This document shows positions 1-7,749 of a stretch of 44,271 bases of DNA, piece after piece (the first letter of the stretch is position 1; the number at the start of each line of letters is the position of its first letter). Location: contig JANXNI010000085.1 in the NCBI GenBank assembly GCA_025354165.1, forward strand, positions 1 through 44,271, written 5' to 3'. A program made the translations under genes and the position numbers. Origin of the DNA: Burkholderiales bacterium. Lineage in GTDB: Bacteria > Pseudomonadota > Gammaproteobacteria > Burkholderiales > Casimicrobiaceae. A model generated the notes under the pieces. It searched no databases, was not told where the DNA came from, and saw only the letters and a list, made by a program, of their open reading frames with translations.

Positions 1-575
1 ACAATCTGCGCAAGCTGAACGGTTCGCTCGACCGGTTGCCGCTGGCGTGCCTCAACAATCGCTGCTGCAATCCTCGAAGCAAACCGCTCTTCACCGTAGT
101 CACGGATGACCTCCGTTATGTCGTCAATCGTTGCTGTAGCGATCCAGCTAGCCGCCGACTGGCCGACAGACTGGTCCATACGCATGTCGAGCGGGCCGTC
201 GCGCATGAAGGAAAATCCTCGCGAAGCGTCGTCGAGTTGCGGTGAAGAAACACCGATGTCGAGCAGGATGCCGTCAACCTGCTTGATGCCAATTGCTGCA
301 AGCGCGCTGGCGATGCTGCTGAAATGTGCGCGGACAAATGTGAAGCGCGAATCCGTGATTTCGCGCGCTGACGCGGCAGCTGAGGCGTCGCGATCGATGC
401 CGATGAGACGCGCGTCGACAGGCATTCGTCGCAGCAATTCGCGACTGTGTCCGCCGCGCCCAAAGGTGCCGTCGACGAGTACGAGGTTTTCCCGAACGAC
501 GTCGCCGTTGCGCTCAGGCAGCAATGCGTCGCAGGCCTCTCGTAACAGGACAGAGATGTGGGAGTCAAATTGCAT
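1..575 (-). CDS. rsmH: 16S rRNA (cytosine(1402)-N(4))-methyltransferase RsmH, N-terminal part (cut by window edge)
   Basis: RsmH (MraW) transfers a methyl group from SAM to N4 of C1402 in the 16S rRNA decoding centre. About 191 N-terminal codons are visible before the frame runs off the left edge without a stop. The protein opens MQFDSHISVLLREACDALL. The SAM-binding motif DGTFGRGGHS lies near residues 36-45, and the family signature LLDIGVSSPQLD with a following RGFSFMRDGPLDMRM is present. The ATG at 575 is 10 bp downstream of the mraZ stop, the usual mraZ-rsmH order at the head of the division and cell-wall cluster, so it is co-transcribed with mraZ. Confidence 0.95.
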   Translation of the reverse strand, partial: MQFDSHISVLLREACDALLPERNGDVVRENLVLVDGTFGRGGHSRELLRRMPVDARLIGIDRDASAAASAREITDSRFTFVRAHFSSIASALAAIGIKQVDGILLDIGVSSPQLDDASRGFSFMRDGPLDMRMDQSVGQSAASWIATATIDDITEVIRDYGEERFASRIAAAIVEARQRQPVERTVQLAQI

Positions 576-585
576 TGCGCCCTAC

Positions 586-1020
586 TCATACCGACAAACC
601 GGCCAGTTCGGCGGGCGGGTCTTCGCGCATGGTTTGCTGGGCGAGATCAATGACATCCTGCCAGCCACGTTCGCTCCATAACTCGAAGCGATCTCCCTGG
701 CCAATCATTTGAATCTTGCCATCGAGCTTGGCGTACGCGCGCATCTCGGGCGTCAACACCACACGGCCCGCGTTGTCCACTTCGCAATCGAGCTTGTAGC
801 CCAGCCACATGCGCTGCAGCGCCTTCACGCGTGGATTCAGGTTCGGCAACGCGCTCACGCGAGCCTCGAACGGCTGCCACGCTTTGGCCGCGAACAACAG
901 CAGGCAGCCACTTGGGTCGGCCGTGATCACGAGATCGGCGCCCAACTCGTCGCGATAGCGCGTAGGAACCGCGATGCGGCCCTTTGCGTCGATGCTGAGA
1001 TTGGATGCGCCAGTAAACAT
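586..1020 (-). CDS. mraZ: Transcriptional regulator MraZ
   Basis: MraZ is an AbrB-like DNA-binding protein that represses its own dcw operon by binding tandem GTGGG-type boxes. The 144 residues fit the family length of about 140-150. Two tandem SpoVT/AbrB-type halves are visible: residues about 1-60 (MFTGASNLSIDAKGRIAVP) and about 80-130 (DNAGRVVLTPEMRAYAKL). The ATG at 1020 is preceded by three period-10 MraZ-type boxes (see 1033-1057), which supports autoregulation. It is first gene of the cluster on this strand, followed by rsmH. Confidence 0.96.
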   Translation of the reverse strand: MFTGASNLSIDAKGRIAVPTRYRDELGADLVITADPSGCLLLFAAKAWQPFEARVSALPNLNPRVKALQRMWLGYKLDCEVDNAGRVVLTPEMRAYAKLDGKIQMIGQGDRFELWSERGWQDVIDLAQQTMREDPPAELAGLSV

Positions 1021-1032
1021 GCAAAAGATTAT

Positions 1033-1057
1033 CCCACCTTTTGCCGCTAATCCCCAC
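1033..1057 (-). promoter_or_regulatory. Triple MraZ box (operator) upstream of mraZ
   Basis: Read on the minus strand there are GTGGG (1057-1053), GCGGC (1047-1043) and GTGGG (1037-1033), at an exact 10-bp period and ending 12 bp before the mraZ ATG. The outer boxes match the known MraZ consensus and the middle one is degenerate. Known MraZ operators are three or four such boxes at one-helical-turn spacing, so this is a confident autoregulatory operator. Confidence 0.8.
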
Positions 1058-1176
1058 TTTTACTCACAGATTGAGGATTTTCTGTATTTCCTTCAATAAA
1101 CCTTTAAATTCAAGCGTTTAGGAGCGCTTCGTAAAGTCGTGTATTGGCAATAACTGAAGTAAAAATAGTGACTTAT

Positions 1177-1290
1177 GCACAAGTATGAATGTAGATTCTG
1201 AACAGGATTTTTCCTAATGTCGTTTTGATGGTCGACTTTAGTCAATTTATCGCTTTAGCCCCCATATGGCTGTCATTTCAGAGAAAAGCT
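1177..1290. repeat. 114-bp symmetric palindromic element, copy A (left arm diverged)
   Basis: This is the most diverged member of the seven-copy family. The centre GTCGACTT (1231-1238), the right inner block TTAGCCCC (1255-1262) and the right arm AAAAGCT (1284-1290) sit at the family positions 55, 79 and 108. The left arm and left inner block are not recognisable, so the 1177 boundary is inferred from the fixed length. It lies in the divergent gap between mraZ (-) and the DUF1800 gene (+). Apart from this element and the MraZ boxes I see nothing definite in 1021-1452. Confidence 0.65.
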
Positions 1291-1452
1291 ATTCAAAAGC
1301 ATTAACGCCTAGAAATAGTTTGTTACGTTTGTACAACGTGTTTGGGTCGTCGTTTCTCCGACACTCCACGTTGGAAACTCAGCTTCCGGTAAGGATACCA
1401 ATGCCTTAATGGCTGCCGGGCTGGTCTGTCGTAACAATTTCGGGGAAACATC

Positions 1453-3573
1453 ATGCGGGTCAACTCTGCGCTAGTCGCATCCATGGTTGCAACAACAGTC
1501 ACGATTTTGGGAGGCGCTACGGCGCAGGCAGCTGAGCCAGCCGCGACGATTGTTGAATTTTTCAACGCACCAGCGAATAAATATTTCATCACGTCAAATC
1601 CGGCTGATTGGGCGCTGCTCGATCAGTACGCCAGCATCGGCTGGAAGCGCACCGGCGTCACGTTTTCCGCTTACTCGCAAGGTCAGGACGCCAGTGCGCT
1701 TCCGGTATATCGCTTTTATGCGCCCTCCGTTGGCTCACATTTCTTCACGGTCAGCGCGACCGAGCGCGATCAGCTTGCGTTGATCCCCGGCTTCGTCGCA
1801 GAAGGCATCGCCTGGTATGCCATGCCGCCGTCATCGGGTAGTTGTGCCGCCGGGACAGTCGGGCTCTACCGCACGTTTAACAACGGCGCAGCCGCCGGCA
1901 ACGGCCCCGCCAATCATCGCTACTTCGAGGACTACAGCTTCTACCAATCGTACGCTGCCAAAGGCTACGCGCTTGAAGGACTGTCAATGTGTCTGCCGCA
2001 ATCCACCGCAGAGAAGCGCCTGGACGTCACGCGCCTTCTGAAACAGGCGAGCTTCGGCCCCTCGCCCGCAGAAATTGACCGCGTCACCACCTTGGGGACG
2101 ACCGCATGGCTCACCGAGCAATTCGCAGCGACGGCATCACAATACACACCGCGCGACTACTGGCCCAACACACGGCCCGACTCCTGCATCAATGACACCA
2201 CGCTTCCGGTCACACCGACGTCGTACTGCGCGCGCGACAATTATTCGATGTTCCCGACCCAGCTTGAGTTCTACAAGCAGGCGATCACCGGCAACGACCA
2301 ATTGCGCCAGCGCGTCGCATGGGCGTTGAGCCAATTTTTCGTGATCTCGTCGACTGACGTACCGCTGTCCTACGGCATGGGCGACTACCAGCAAATGCTG
2401 CGTGATAACGCGTTCGGGAACTTCCGGACGCTCATGGAAAAGGTCACGCTTCATCCTGCGATGGGCCGCTTCCTCGACATGGCCAATAACCGGAAAGCGA
2501 CGACGACTGGCATCTCGCCGAACGAAAATTACGCCCGCGAAATCTTGCAGCTATTTACCAACGGCGTGAACCTGCTCAACGACGACGGCAGCGAAAAGCA
2601 GGGGCCCGACGGCAAACCAATCGAGGCCTACACACAAGATGAAATCAAGGGCTTCGCCAAGGTCTTCACAGGTTGGACTTACCCGACACGCGCGGGCGTC
2701 GCGCCATCGGCGGGCTTCAACGGGCAGAACCTCGCGGGCACGATGGAGCCTCGTGAAATCTATCACGACACCACCGCCAAAGATCTGCTCGGCAGCACTA
2801 TCGGCCCTGCCAACGGCACGGCCTATGCGGACTTGACCGTTGCGCTCGACAACGCGTTTAGCTACGCCAACGTGCCGCCGTTCTTCTCGCGCTTCATGAT
2901 TCAAAAGCTCGTCACCGGCAACCCGAGCCCGGGCTATGTGCAGCGCGTCGCCACCGTATTTAAAAACAACGGCAGCGGCATTCGTGGCGACCTGAAAGCC
3001 GTGATCACCGCGATCCTCACCGACATTGAGGCACGCGGTGCCGCCAAGTTTGAGCCTACCTACGGCCACATGAACGAGCCAGCTTTGCTGGTGACCGGAC
3101 TCGCCCGCGCGCTCTCCGCAAAGACCGACGGCTACTACTTCTACAACAGCAGCAACGGCCTCGGTCAAACGGTGTTTAGCGCGCCGACAGTCTTTAATTA
3201 CTACTCGCCTGATTACGTCGTTCCCTCGGTGAATGTAAACAGTCCCGAGTTCGGTATTTTTAATTCGACGACCGCTCTGTCGCGCGTCAACTTCGCGAAC
3301 TCGGCGGTCTACGGAACGATAAATATTTCCACCGCGCTCTACGGTGCCACTGGCACTCAGTTTGACTGGACTCCGTTCTCCAGTGTTGCTGCCGATAGCA
3401 ACGCGCTCCTGGATCGCGTCAACGAAGTTATGTTTGCGGGCAAGCTCTCCGCGGCCACGCGTGCCGCCATGAAAACCGCCATTGATACGGTGCCGGTGTC
3501 CGACACCACAGGTCGCGCCCGCGCCGCCCTTTACCTCGCCGTCGCAGCGCCAGAAGCGCAAATTCTTCGCTAG
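1453..3573 (+). CDS. Exported DUF1800 protein with N-terminal DUF5648-like module
   Basis: A 706-residue protein with an N-terminal signal peptide (about 1-26, cleavage near AQA|AEP). Residues about 30-170 resemble DUF5648-type repeats (VEFFNAPANKYFIT; VYRFYAPSVGSHFFT; GLYRTFNNG...NHRYF), a module often found on secreted bacterial proteins. From about residue 185 (KRLDVTRLLKQASFGPS) to the end it is a DUF1800 protein, with internal landmarks NENYAREILQLFTNGV and GFAKVFTGWTY. The biochemical role of DUF1800 is unknown. The ATG follows GGGGAAACATC. The gene ends 32 bp before a DUF1501 gene, a pairing widely seen for these families, so the two are probably one operon acting outside the cytoplasm. 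Confidence 0.88.
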   Translation: MRVNSALVASMVATTVTILGGATAQAAEPAATIVEFFNAPANKYFITSNPADWALLDQYASIGWKRTGVTFSAYSQGQDASALPVYRFYAPSVGSHFFTVSATERDQLALIPGFVAEGIAWYAMPPSSGSCAAGTVGLYRTFNNGAAAGNGPANHRYFEDYSFYQSYAAKGYALEGLSMCLPQSTAEKRLDVTRLLKQASFGPSPAEIDRVTTLGTTAWLTEQFAATASQYTPRDYWPNTRPDSCINDTTLPVTPTSYCARDNYSMFPTQLEFYKQAITGNDQLRQRVAWALSQFFVISSTDVPLSYGMGDYQQMLRDNAFGNFRTLMEKVTLHPAMGRFLDMANNRKATTTGISPNENYAREILQLFTNGVNLLNDDGSEKQGPDGKPIEAYTQDEIKGFAKVFTGWTYPTRAGVAPSAGFNGQNLAGTMEPREIYHDTTAKDLLGSTIGPANGTAYADLTVALDNAFSYANVPPFFSRFMIQKLVTGNPSPGYVQRVATVFKNNGSGIRGDLKAVITAILTDIEARGAAKFEPTYGHMNEPALLVTGLARALSAKTDGYYFYNSSNGLGQTVFSAPTVFNYYSPDYVVPSVNVNSPEFGIFNSTTALSRVNFANSAVYGTINISTALYGATGTQFDWTPFSSVAADSNALLDRVNEVMFAGKLSAATRAAMKTAIDTVPVSDTTGRARAALYLAVAAPEAQILR

Positions 3574-3605
3574 TTGCAGTTGTAGAAACGTCAAGGAACC
3601 GCATC

Positions 3606-4970
3606 ATGAATCTCTCCCGTCGCAACACCCTCAAAGCCCTCTCCGCAGGCGCGCTAGCTTCTGGCCTCAGTGGCTTCACACTCCCGTTCGCCAGCGCGCA
3701 GTCCGCGCCGTCCGACTACAAGGCGCTCGTCTGCATCTTCCTGTTCGGCGGCAACGACGGCAACAACATGATCATCCCCGCCGATGCAGCGGGCTACGCC
3801 GCGTACAACGCTGTTCGCGGACCGGATTCCAACATCAATATCGCGCAAGCGGACTTGCTCACTTTCAAGCCGGGCAACAGCTCGTCAACCTACGGTTTTC
3901 ACCCGGCGATGTCGGCTGTTCACCCGCTGTTCGATCAGGGCAAACTCGCGATCATCGCCAACGCCGGGCCGCTCCTTGCGCCAACGACTAAAGCGCAATA
4001 TCTCGCAGGACTCAATGTCCCGTATCAGCTCTTTTCGCACTCGGATCAACAGGCGCAGTGGCAAAGCACCATCTCCAATCAACCAGCGCGTAGCGGCTGG
4101 GGTGGGCGTCTGGCCGACAGCGTTGCGTCGATGAACGGCAGCAACCCTTTCCCGGTGTTGACCTCCATCGCGGGCTCCACGCTCTACACCACGGGCAACT
4201 CGCAAAGCCCGCTGTCGCTGCCCTCCTCGGGCGGCAGCTTTACGTTAAGCGGATTGACCGGAACCGACGCAATCTCGAAGGCAAGAGCCGCCGCGCTGAA
4301 TGCGCTGTTGCTGCAAGGCAAAGATCACCTGCTGGTCAAAGCCGCCGCCGAGCAAACCGAGCAGGCGATTGCGCTCTCCGCCAAAGTCAACCCAATCATC
4401 ACATCAACCACTTCGAGTGTGACGAACCTGTTCACCACCACTGGCAATAGCCTTGCCGCGCAGTTGTTGCAAGTGGCAAAACTCATCGAAGCACGGGCCA
4501 CCATTGGCCTGTCGCGTCAGATTTTTTTCGTCTCACTCGGTGGCTTCGATACGCACAACAATCAGATCAACACCCAGCAAACCCTGCTTGGCAACGTCAG
4601 CTCGGCGATGAAGTCTTTTTACGACGCAACCGCCGCGTTAGGTGTGGCCAACAATGTCACCACCTTCACGCTATCCGACTTCGGCCGTACCTTCAAACCG
4701 TCGGCAGGTGGCGGCTCCGATCACGCCTGGGGCAATCACCACATGGTCATGGGCGGCGCAGTCAAAGGCGGAGCCATGTACGGCACATTCCCGGTGCAGC
4801 AGCTAAACGGAGTGGACGACGTCACCGGCGAAGGCCGCTGGGTGCCGTCCGTCTCGGTTGATCAATACGCAGCAACACTGGCCACCTGGTTCGGCGTTCC
4901 GGCGAGTGGACTGGCAGCCGTCGCACCGAATATCGGTGCGTTTGCCAACAAGAATTTGGGGTTTGTTTAG
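3606..4970 (+). CDS. Exported DUF1501 family protein (Tat signal)
   Basis: A 454-residue protein with a twin-arginine signal (SRRNTLKALSAGALASG), implying folded export, probably with bound metal. The mature part shows DUF1501 landmarks: FLFGGNDGNNMIIP near residue 45, SLGGFDTHNNQ near 315, TLSDFGRTFKPSAGGGSDHAWGN near 355 and the GGAVKGGAMYGTFP region after it. DUF1501 is distantly related to the alkaline phosphatase/sulfatase fold; the conserved His and Asp residues fit metal binding, but no substrate is known. The RBS AAGGAA lies before the ATG, and it follows the DUF1800 gene closely, so the two products likely act together. Confidence 0.9.
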   Translation: MNLSRRNTLKALSAGALASGLSGFTLPFASAQSAPSDYKALVCIFLFGGNDGNNMIIPADAAGYAAYNAVRGPDSNINIAQADLLTFKPGNSSSTYGFHPAMSAVHPLFDQGKLAIIANAGPLLAPTTKAQYLAGLNVPYQLFSHSDQQAQWQSTISNQPARSGWGGRLADSVASMNGSNPFPVLTSIAGSTLYTTGNSQSPLSLPSSGGSFTLSGLTGTDAISKARAAALNALLLQGKDHLLVKAAAEQTEQAIALSAKVNPIITSTTSSVTNLFTTTGNSLAAQLLQVAKLIEARATIGLSRQIFFVSLGGFDTHNNQINTQQTLLGNVSSAMKSFYDATAALGVANNVTTFTLSDFGRTFKPSAGGGSDHAWGNHHMVMGGAVKGGAMYGTFPVQQLNGVDDVTGEGRWVPSVSVDQYAATLATWFGVPASGLAAVAPNIGAFANKNLGFV

Positions 4971-4999
4971 CGCGGCGCGAACGCATCAGTCGCAGTAAC

Positions 5000-5113
5000 A
5001 GCTTTTCACTACAAGCACCGCTGCAAAGGGGTTAAAAGCAGAACACATTGTGTATCGACTTTTTCACTATTTCGCCTCCAGCCCATATTCAACGGCGGTT
5101 TAGAGAAAAAGCT
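5000..5113. repeat. 114-bp symmetric palindromic element, copy B
   Basis: Blocks at the family positions: AGCTTTT 5000-5006, GGGTTAA 5029-5035, ATCGACTT 5054-5061, CCAGCCC 5078-5084, AAAAGCT 5107-5113. Length is 114 bp with no gap relative to the other copies. It starts 30 bp after the DUF1501 stop. Its right end coincides with the point where a truncated PIN-toxin reading frame becomes recognisable. Confidence 0.85.
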
Positions 5114-5252
5114 GATCGACCCGAAGGATGAGGTGGTGCTTGAGGCGGCGGTGAATGCTGGCAACGTGCCGCTCTTCGCGTACAACATTCGCGACTTCAT
5201 GATCGCCACAACGCGATTCGAGTTGATGGTGCTGACGCTCCGCCGGTTTTAA
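5112..5252 (+). pseudogene. Remnant of a PIN-domain toxin (C-terminal fragment)
   Basis: The frame ending TAA at 5250-5252 reads LIDPKDEVVLEAAVNAGN...PLFAYNIRDF, the typical C-terminal signature of PIN-family (VapC-like) ribonuclease toxins, where the Asp residues coordinate metal. Everything N-terminal of this is missing: upstream lies the 114-bp element ending at 5113. The tail (FELMVLTLRRF) is shorter than in normal homologues, so it may carry a second small deletion. An AAGGAG just after the stop serves the next reading frame, a broken antitoxin, so this was a two-gene toxin-antitoxin operon. Non-functional. Confidence 0.7.
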
Positions 5253-5265
5253 GGAGTATCGCAAC

Positions 5266-5550
5266 ATGACGACCGACGTAACGACCAAACCCGCACCAAC
5301 GATGAGCGCCAAGGCTGCGTATCCGTTGAAGCTACCGCATTCGATCAAGAATGCAGCGTAACGGTTAGCCGCTATTGATGGCGTATCACTCAATCAATTT
5401 ATTGCCGTGGCAGTGGCCGAAAAAATCGGCGCGATTGAAAGCGCCGAGGTCCTCCTGAAATCCCGCGCTGGTGGCGCGAAAGCGTCAGACATGGTGTCCG
5501 TGCTGCGCCGCGCGCCGCGCGGTGTTGTTGCGGAAACAGATCAATTGTGA
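5266..5550 (+). pseudogene. Broken ribbon-helix-helix antitoxin (HicB/Arc-like)
   Basis: Starts at ATG 5266 with AAGGAG at 5251-5256. It reads MTTDVTTKPAPTMSAKAAYPLKLPHSIKNAA, then an in-frame TAA (5359-5361), then RLAAIDGVSLNQFIAVAVAEKIGAIES and on to TGA at 5548-5550. LKLPHSIK...LAAIDGVSLNQFI is a ribbon-helix-helix DNA-binding signature. One base change from a Glu or Gln codon explains the stop. With the truncated PIN toxin just upstream this is a decayed toxin-antitoxin locus. A sequencing error at the stop is possible, but the neighbouring toxin is clearly truncated as well. Confidence 0.72.
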
Positions 5551-5614
5551 GCTTGAAGTTGGAGCGACTAAGCTGCTGCGTCATTGTCTACCCACACTTA
5601 AAGGCAGTCGGCAT

Positions 5615-6229
5615 TCACTCCAATTTAAGCGGCGGAAAGTCCTTATAGAACTCCGCATAAATTTCATTGGGTGGCTCGCCGGCCACTATTTCAATTTTCG
5701 GTTTGATGAACGACGCAATACTGCGTTTGGGCTTTTCGTGCCAGCCAATATTGAACGCGCAAAGCGCGGGGAAAAACTGTAGTTCGCTGTAGGGCAGGTG
5801 GTTATGAATCCAGTACGCCAAAGCACGCCAGTCAGCGCCCGCGTCATATCGATCTGTAAACCAAGGTATGACGACGCATGCCATTGCCCCGTGCTTATCA
5901 TGCTTGTCACTTACATCCCAAATGTGCGCGGCATAGTTTTTCTCGTTTGAGCCGCAGTTGTGTCCTTTCTCGTTGCCCAATTCATTGATTTTGGACGAAC
6001 GATAGGCTGAGCGAACGGCTACTCGACCAAATGTGGCTTGTAATGGATCCAGCAGGTCTTTGCAAAGCTTGCGTCCGTTCGCGAGAGCAATATCCGGGTA
6101 GTCAGGAATATTCGGTACGCCATAGAAGTTGCTGATTTCGCTATACAGAAAATCACGCATAAAGAACGATTTTGATAGACGCTCCCGTCCAAGATTTTCG
6201 AGCGCACTAACAGTTTGTGGCGTTCTCAC
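5615..6229 (-). CDS. Uncharacterised protein with peptidase M15-like features
   Basis: A 204-residue protein starting at GTG 6229, chosen because AGGAG (6234-6238 on the complement) sits just upstream; a longer frame to 6349 exists but lacks that support. It opens VRTPQTVSALENLGRERLSKSFFM. The middle part (LLDPLQATFG, VRSAYRSSKIN, NYAAHIWD) and the end (NIGWHEKP) follow the order of motifs in M15 D-Ala-D-Ala carboxypeptidases, but the canonical zinc-binding SxHxxGxAxD is not intact, so activity is uncertain. No signal peptide. It is divergent from the gene at 6391 in a patch of accessory DNA. The function is unknown; the M15 link is my inference from motif order. Confidence 0.65.
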   Translation of the reverse strand: MRTPQTVSALENLGRERLSKSFFMRDFLYSEISNFYGVPNIPDYPDIALANGRKLCKDLLDPLQATFGRVAVRSAYRSSKINELGNEKGHNCGSNEKNYAAHIWDVSDKHDKHGAMACVVIPWFTDRYDAGADWRALAYWIHNHLPYSELQFFPALCAFNIGWHEKPKRSIASFIKPKIEIVAGEPPNEIYAEFYKDFPPLKLE

Positions 6230-6390
6230 GATGCTCCTTTGCTGTGCGTTGGAGTAGCTGAGTATATTCAGCGTTAACGCCGTTCGCTGCATATTTTGAG
6301 AGCGTAATGCCGTCGTTTTTGGCAATAAGAACATGATGAATAAGCGCAAAAAAGCAAGACACCGAGAGCCAATGGGAGACTGTTGTACAG

Positions 6391-6684
6391 GTGCTCACTG
6401 AAGGCGGCAGTATTGAACTCTTCGGTCAACGAACCTCTCAAGGCTGGGTTTTTAGCCGAGAAGTAATTGATCAAACGCCGTTGCTGATTGACGAAGCGGA
6501 AATTCGCCACCGCAGCAACGTCGTTGATTCCCTTGAGAAAGGATTGGCCTTACTTGATCGGTATCCTTGGTATCACGTGCGTGTGCGAAATATGCACGCT
6601 GACTTCGCCGCAGAAATAGTTGCAGCGATTGAAAATCGCAAGCGGTTCCCGCCAAAGCGTAACCCGAATGAATATCTAATTTAA
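6391..6684 (+). CDS. Conserved protein of unknown function
   Basis: A 97-residue acidic, soluble protein without signal or membrane segment: VLTEGGSIELFGQRTSQGW, REVIDQTPLLIDEAEIRH, ALLDRYPWYHVRV. I recognise this as a small family found in many bacteria but know no function. The start is GTG 6391; no ATG, GTG or TTG occurs in frame between the upstream stop (6337-6339) and this codon. The upstream in-frame codons (QWETVVQ) also look family-like, so the original start may have been lost. It is divergent from the M15-like gene. Confidence 0.6.
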   Translation: MLTEGGSIELFGQRTSQGWVFSREVIDQTPLLIDEAEIRHRSNVVDSLEKGLALLDRYPWYHVRVRNMHADFAAEIVAAIENRKRFPPKRNPNEYLI

Positions 6685-6694
6685 ATTACACCGA

Positions 6695-6716
6695 CTAGGC
6701 ACCGCACGCAGCCTAG
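6695..6716. terminator. Possible hairpin between convergent genes
   Basis: CTAGGC (6695-6700) is the exact inverted complement of GCCTAG (6711-6716) with a 10-base loop, in the 42-bp gap between the 6391 gene (+) and comC (-). There is no T-run on either side, so intrinsic termination is doubtful. Confidence 0.3.
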
Positions 6717-6726
6717 CCTGCGGACT

Positions 6727-7746
6727 TCAATCTCCGTTACTTAGTACAGTAATCTGCGCAAGCGTTGCATCGGGCACCTTCACTCCCGCAGTTTCCGCCT
6801 TGCGCTGCAACTCATATCGCCGCGCACCGGGAAGGCGAACGCCATCATCTTCAAGCATCGCAGCAATGAGCGTTTCCACGCGTTCCATGTAGCCATCGCC
6901 GCCGCCCATCACGTTGGGATTGATGACCAAAAACGCTTGCCCGATTTTGGGTTTGTTGCCTTGCACGTCGAAAAACGAGTCGGCCTCAAAGCCAAAGCGC
7001 GCGCCGGTAAACGCTGTGACCAGTAACTCGACCACCAGCGCGAGCATCGCACCTTTTGCGCTACCGGTTGCTGCACCCAGCGGCGCCATGCTGCCTTTGA
7101 GGCCTTTGGCGGGATCGGTGGTCGGCTGACCGTCTGCATCAAGCGCCCAACCGAGCGGAATCGCTTTGTTGTCTTTGGCGGCGACCATTAACTTGCCGCG
7201 CGCTACTTCGGAGAGGGCGAGATCAATGGCAAGCGGGTCGCCGTTTTGGCGCGGGAAAATTGCGGCAATTGGGTTGGTGCCAAACAACGGGCGCTTGCCG
7301 CCTGCGGCTGCCATCGCCGCTGGGGAATTGGTGAACGCGAGGCCAACCATACCTGCTTTGGCGACGGCTTCGAGGTGATAGATCGCTGCGCCGAAGTGGT
7401 AACTGTTGTTGATCGCCACGAATGCGACGCCTAGTTTTTGCGCGGTGTCGATTGCGGTTTGGATCGCGAGATCGCATGCTGGGAATGCGAGGCCGTCGGC
7501 GGCGTCAATTACGGCGGTTGCACCGTTTTGAACGGCGATTTTTGGAACCGCTTGGCCGTCGATTCGGCCAGCTTTCATGTGCCCCGCGTATTGCGGGACA
7601 CGGGACACGCCGTGCGACGCAGTGCCTTGAGCGTCAGCGTAGATCAGCGCACGGGCTGTGGACTCGGCGCTTGCTGGTGACGCGCCTGCTTTAACGAGTG
7701 CGGCTACGGTGAGTGCGCTGAGTTCGGTGACAGAGATGATTGCCAT
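6727..7746 (-). CDS. comC: (R)-sulfolactate dehydrogenase, Ldh/malate dehydrogenase type 2 family
   Basis: NAD(P)-dependent 2-hydroxyacid dehydrogenase of the YlbC/Ldh family, 339 residues. Landmarks: GTASHGVSRV near 41-50, NNSYHFGAA near 113-121 and GTNPIAAIFPR further on; H45 and H117 are the conserved family His positions. The family covers malate, ureidoglycolate, lactate and sulfolactate dehydrogenases, so sequence alone would not settle the substrate. The neighbours do: it follows slcC by 3 bp and is divergent from suyAB. In the known two-dehydrogenase pathway ComC reduces 3-sulfopyruvate to (R)-sulfolactate, so SlcC plus ComC act together as a racemase feeding SuyAB. Confidence 0.85.
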   Translation of the reverse strand: MAIISVTELSALTVAALVKAGASPASAESTARALIYADAQGTASHGVSRVPQYAGHMKAGRIDGQAVPKIAVQNGATAVIDAADGLAFPACDLAIQTAIDTAQKLGVAFVAINNSYHFGAAIYHLEAVAKAGMVGLAFTNSPAAMAAAGGKRPLFGTNPIAAIFPRQNGDPLAIDLALSEVARGKLMVAAKDNKAIPLGWALDADGQPTTDPAKGLKGSMAPLGAATGSAKGAMLALVVELLVTAFTGARFGFEADSFFDVQGNKPKIGQAFLVINPNVMGGGDGYMERVETLIAAMLEDDGVRLPGARRYELQRKAETAGVKVPDATLAQITVLSNGD

Positions 7747-7749
7747 GAC

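Noticed and set aside
2551-3594. 347-residue open frame on the minus strand opposite the DUF1800 gene
   Set aside because: No family features, Arg/Val-rich low-complexity composition, and the plus-strand protein in the same place is clearly real. A GC-driven shadow frame.
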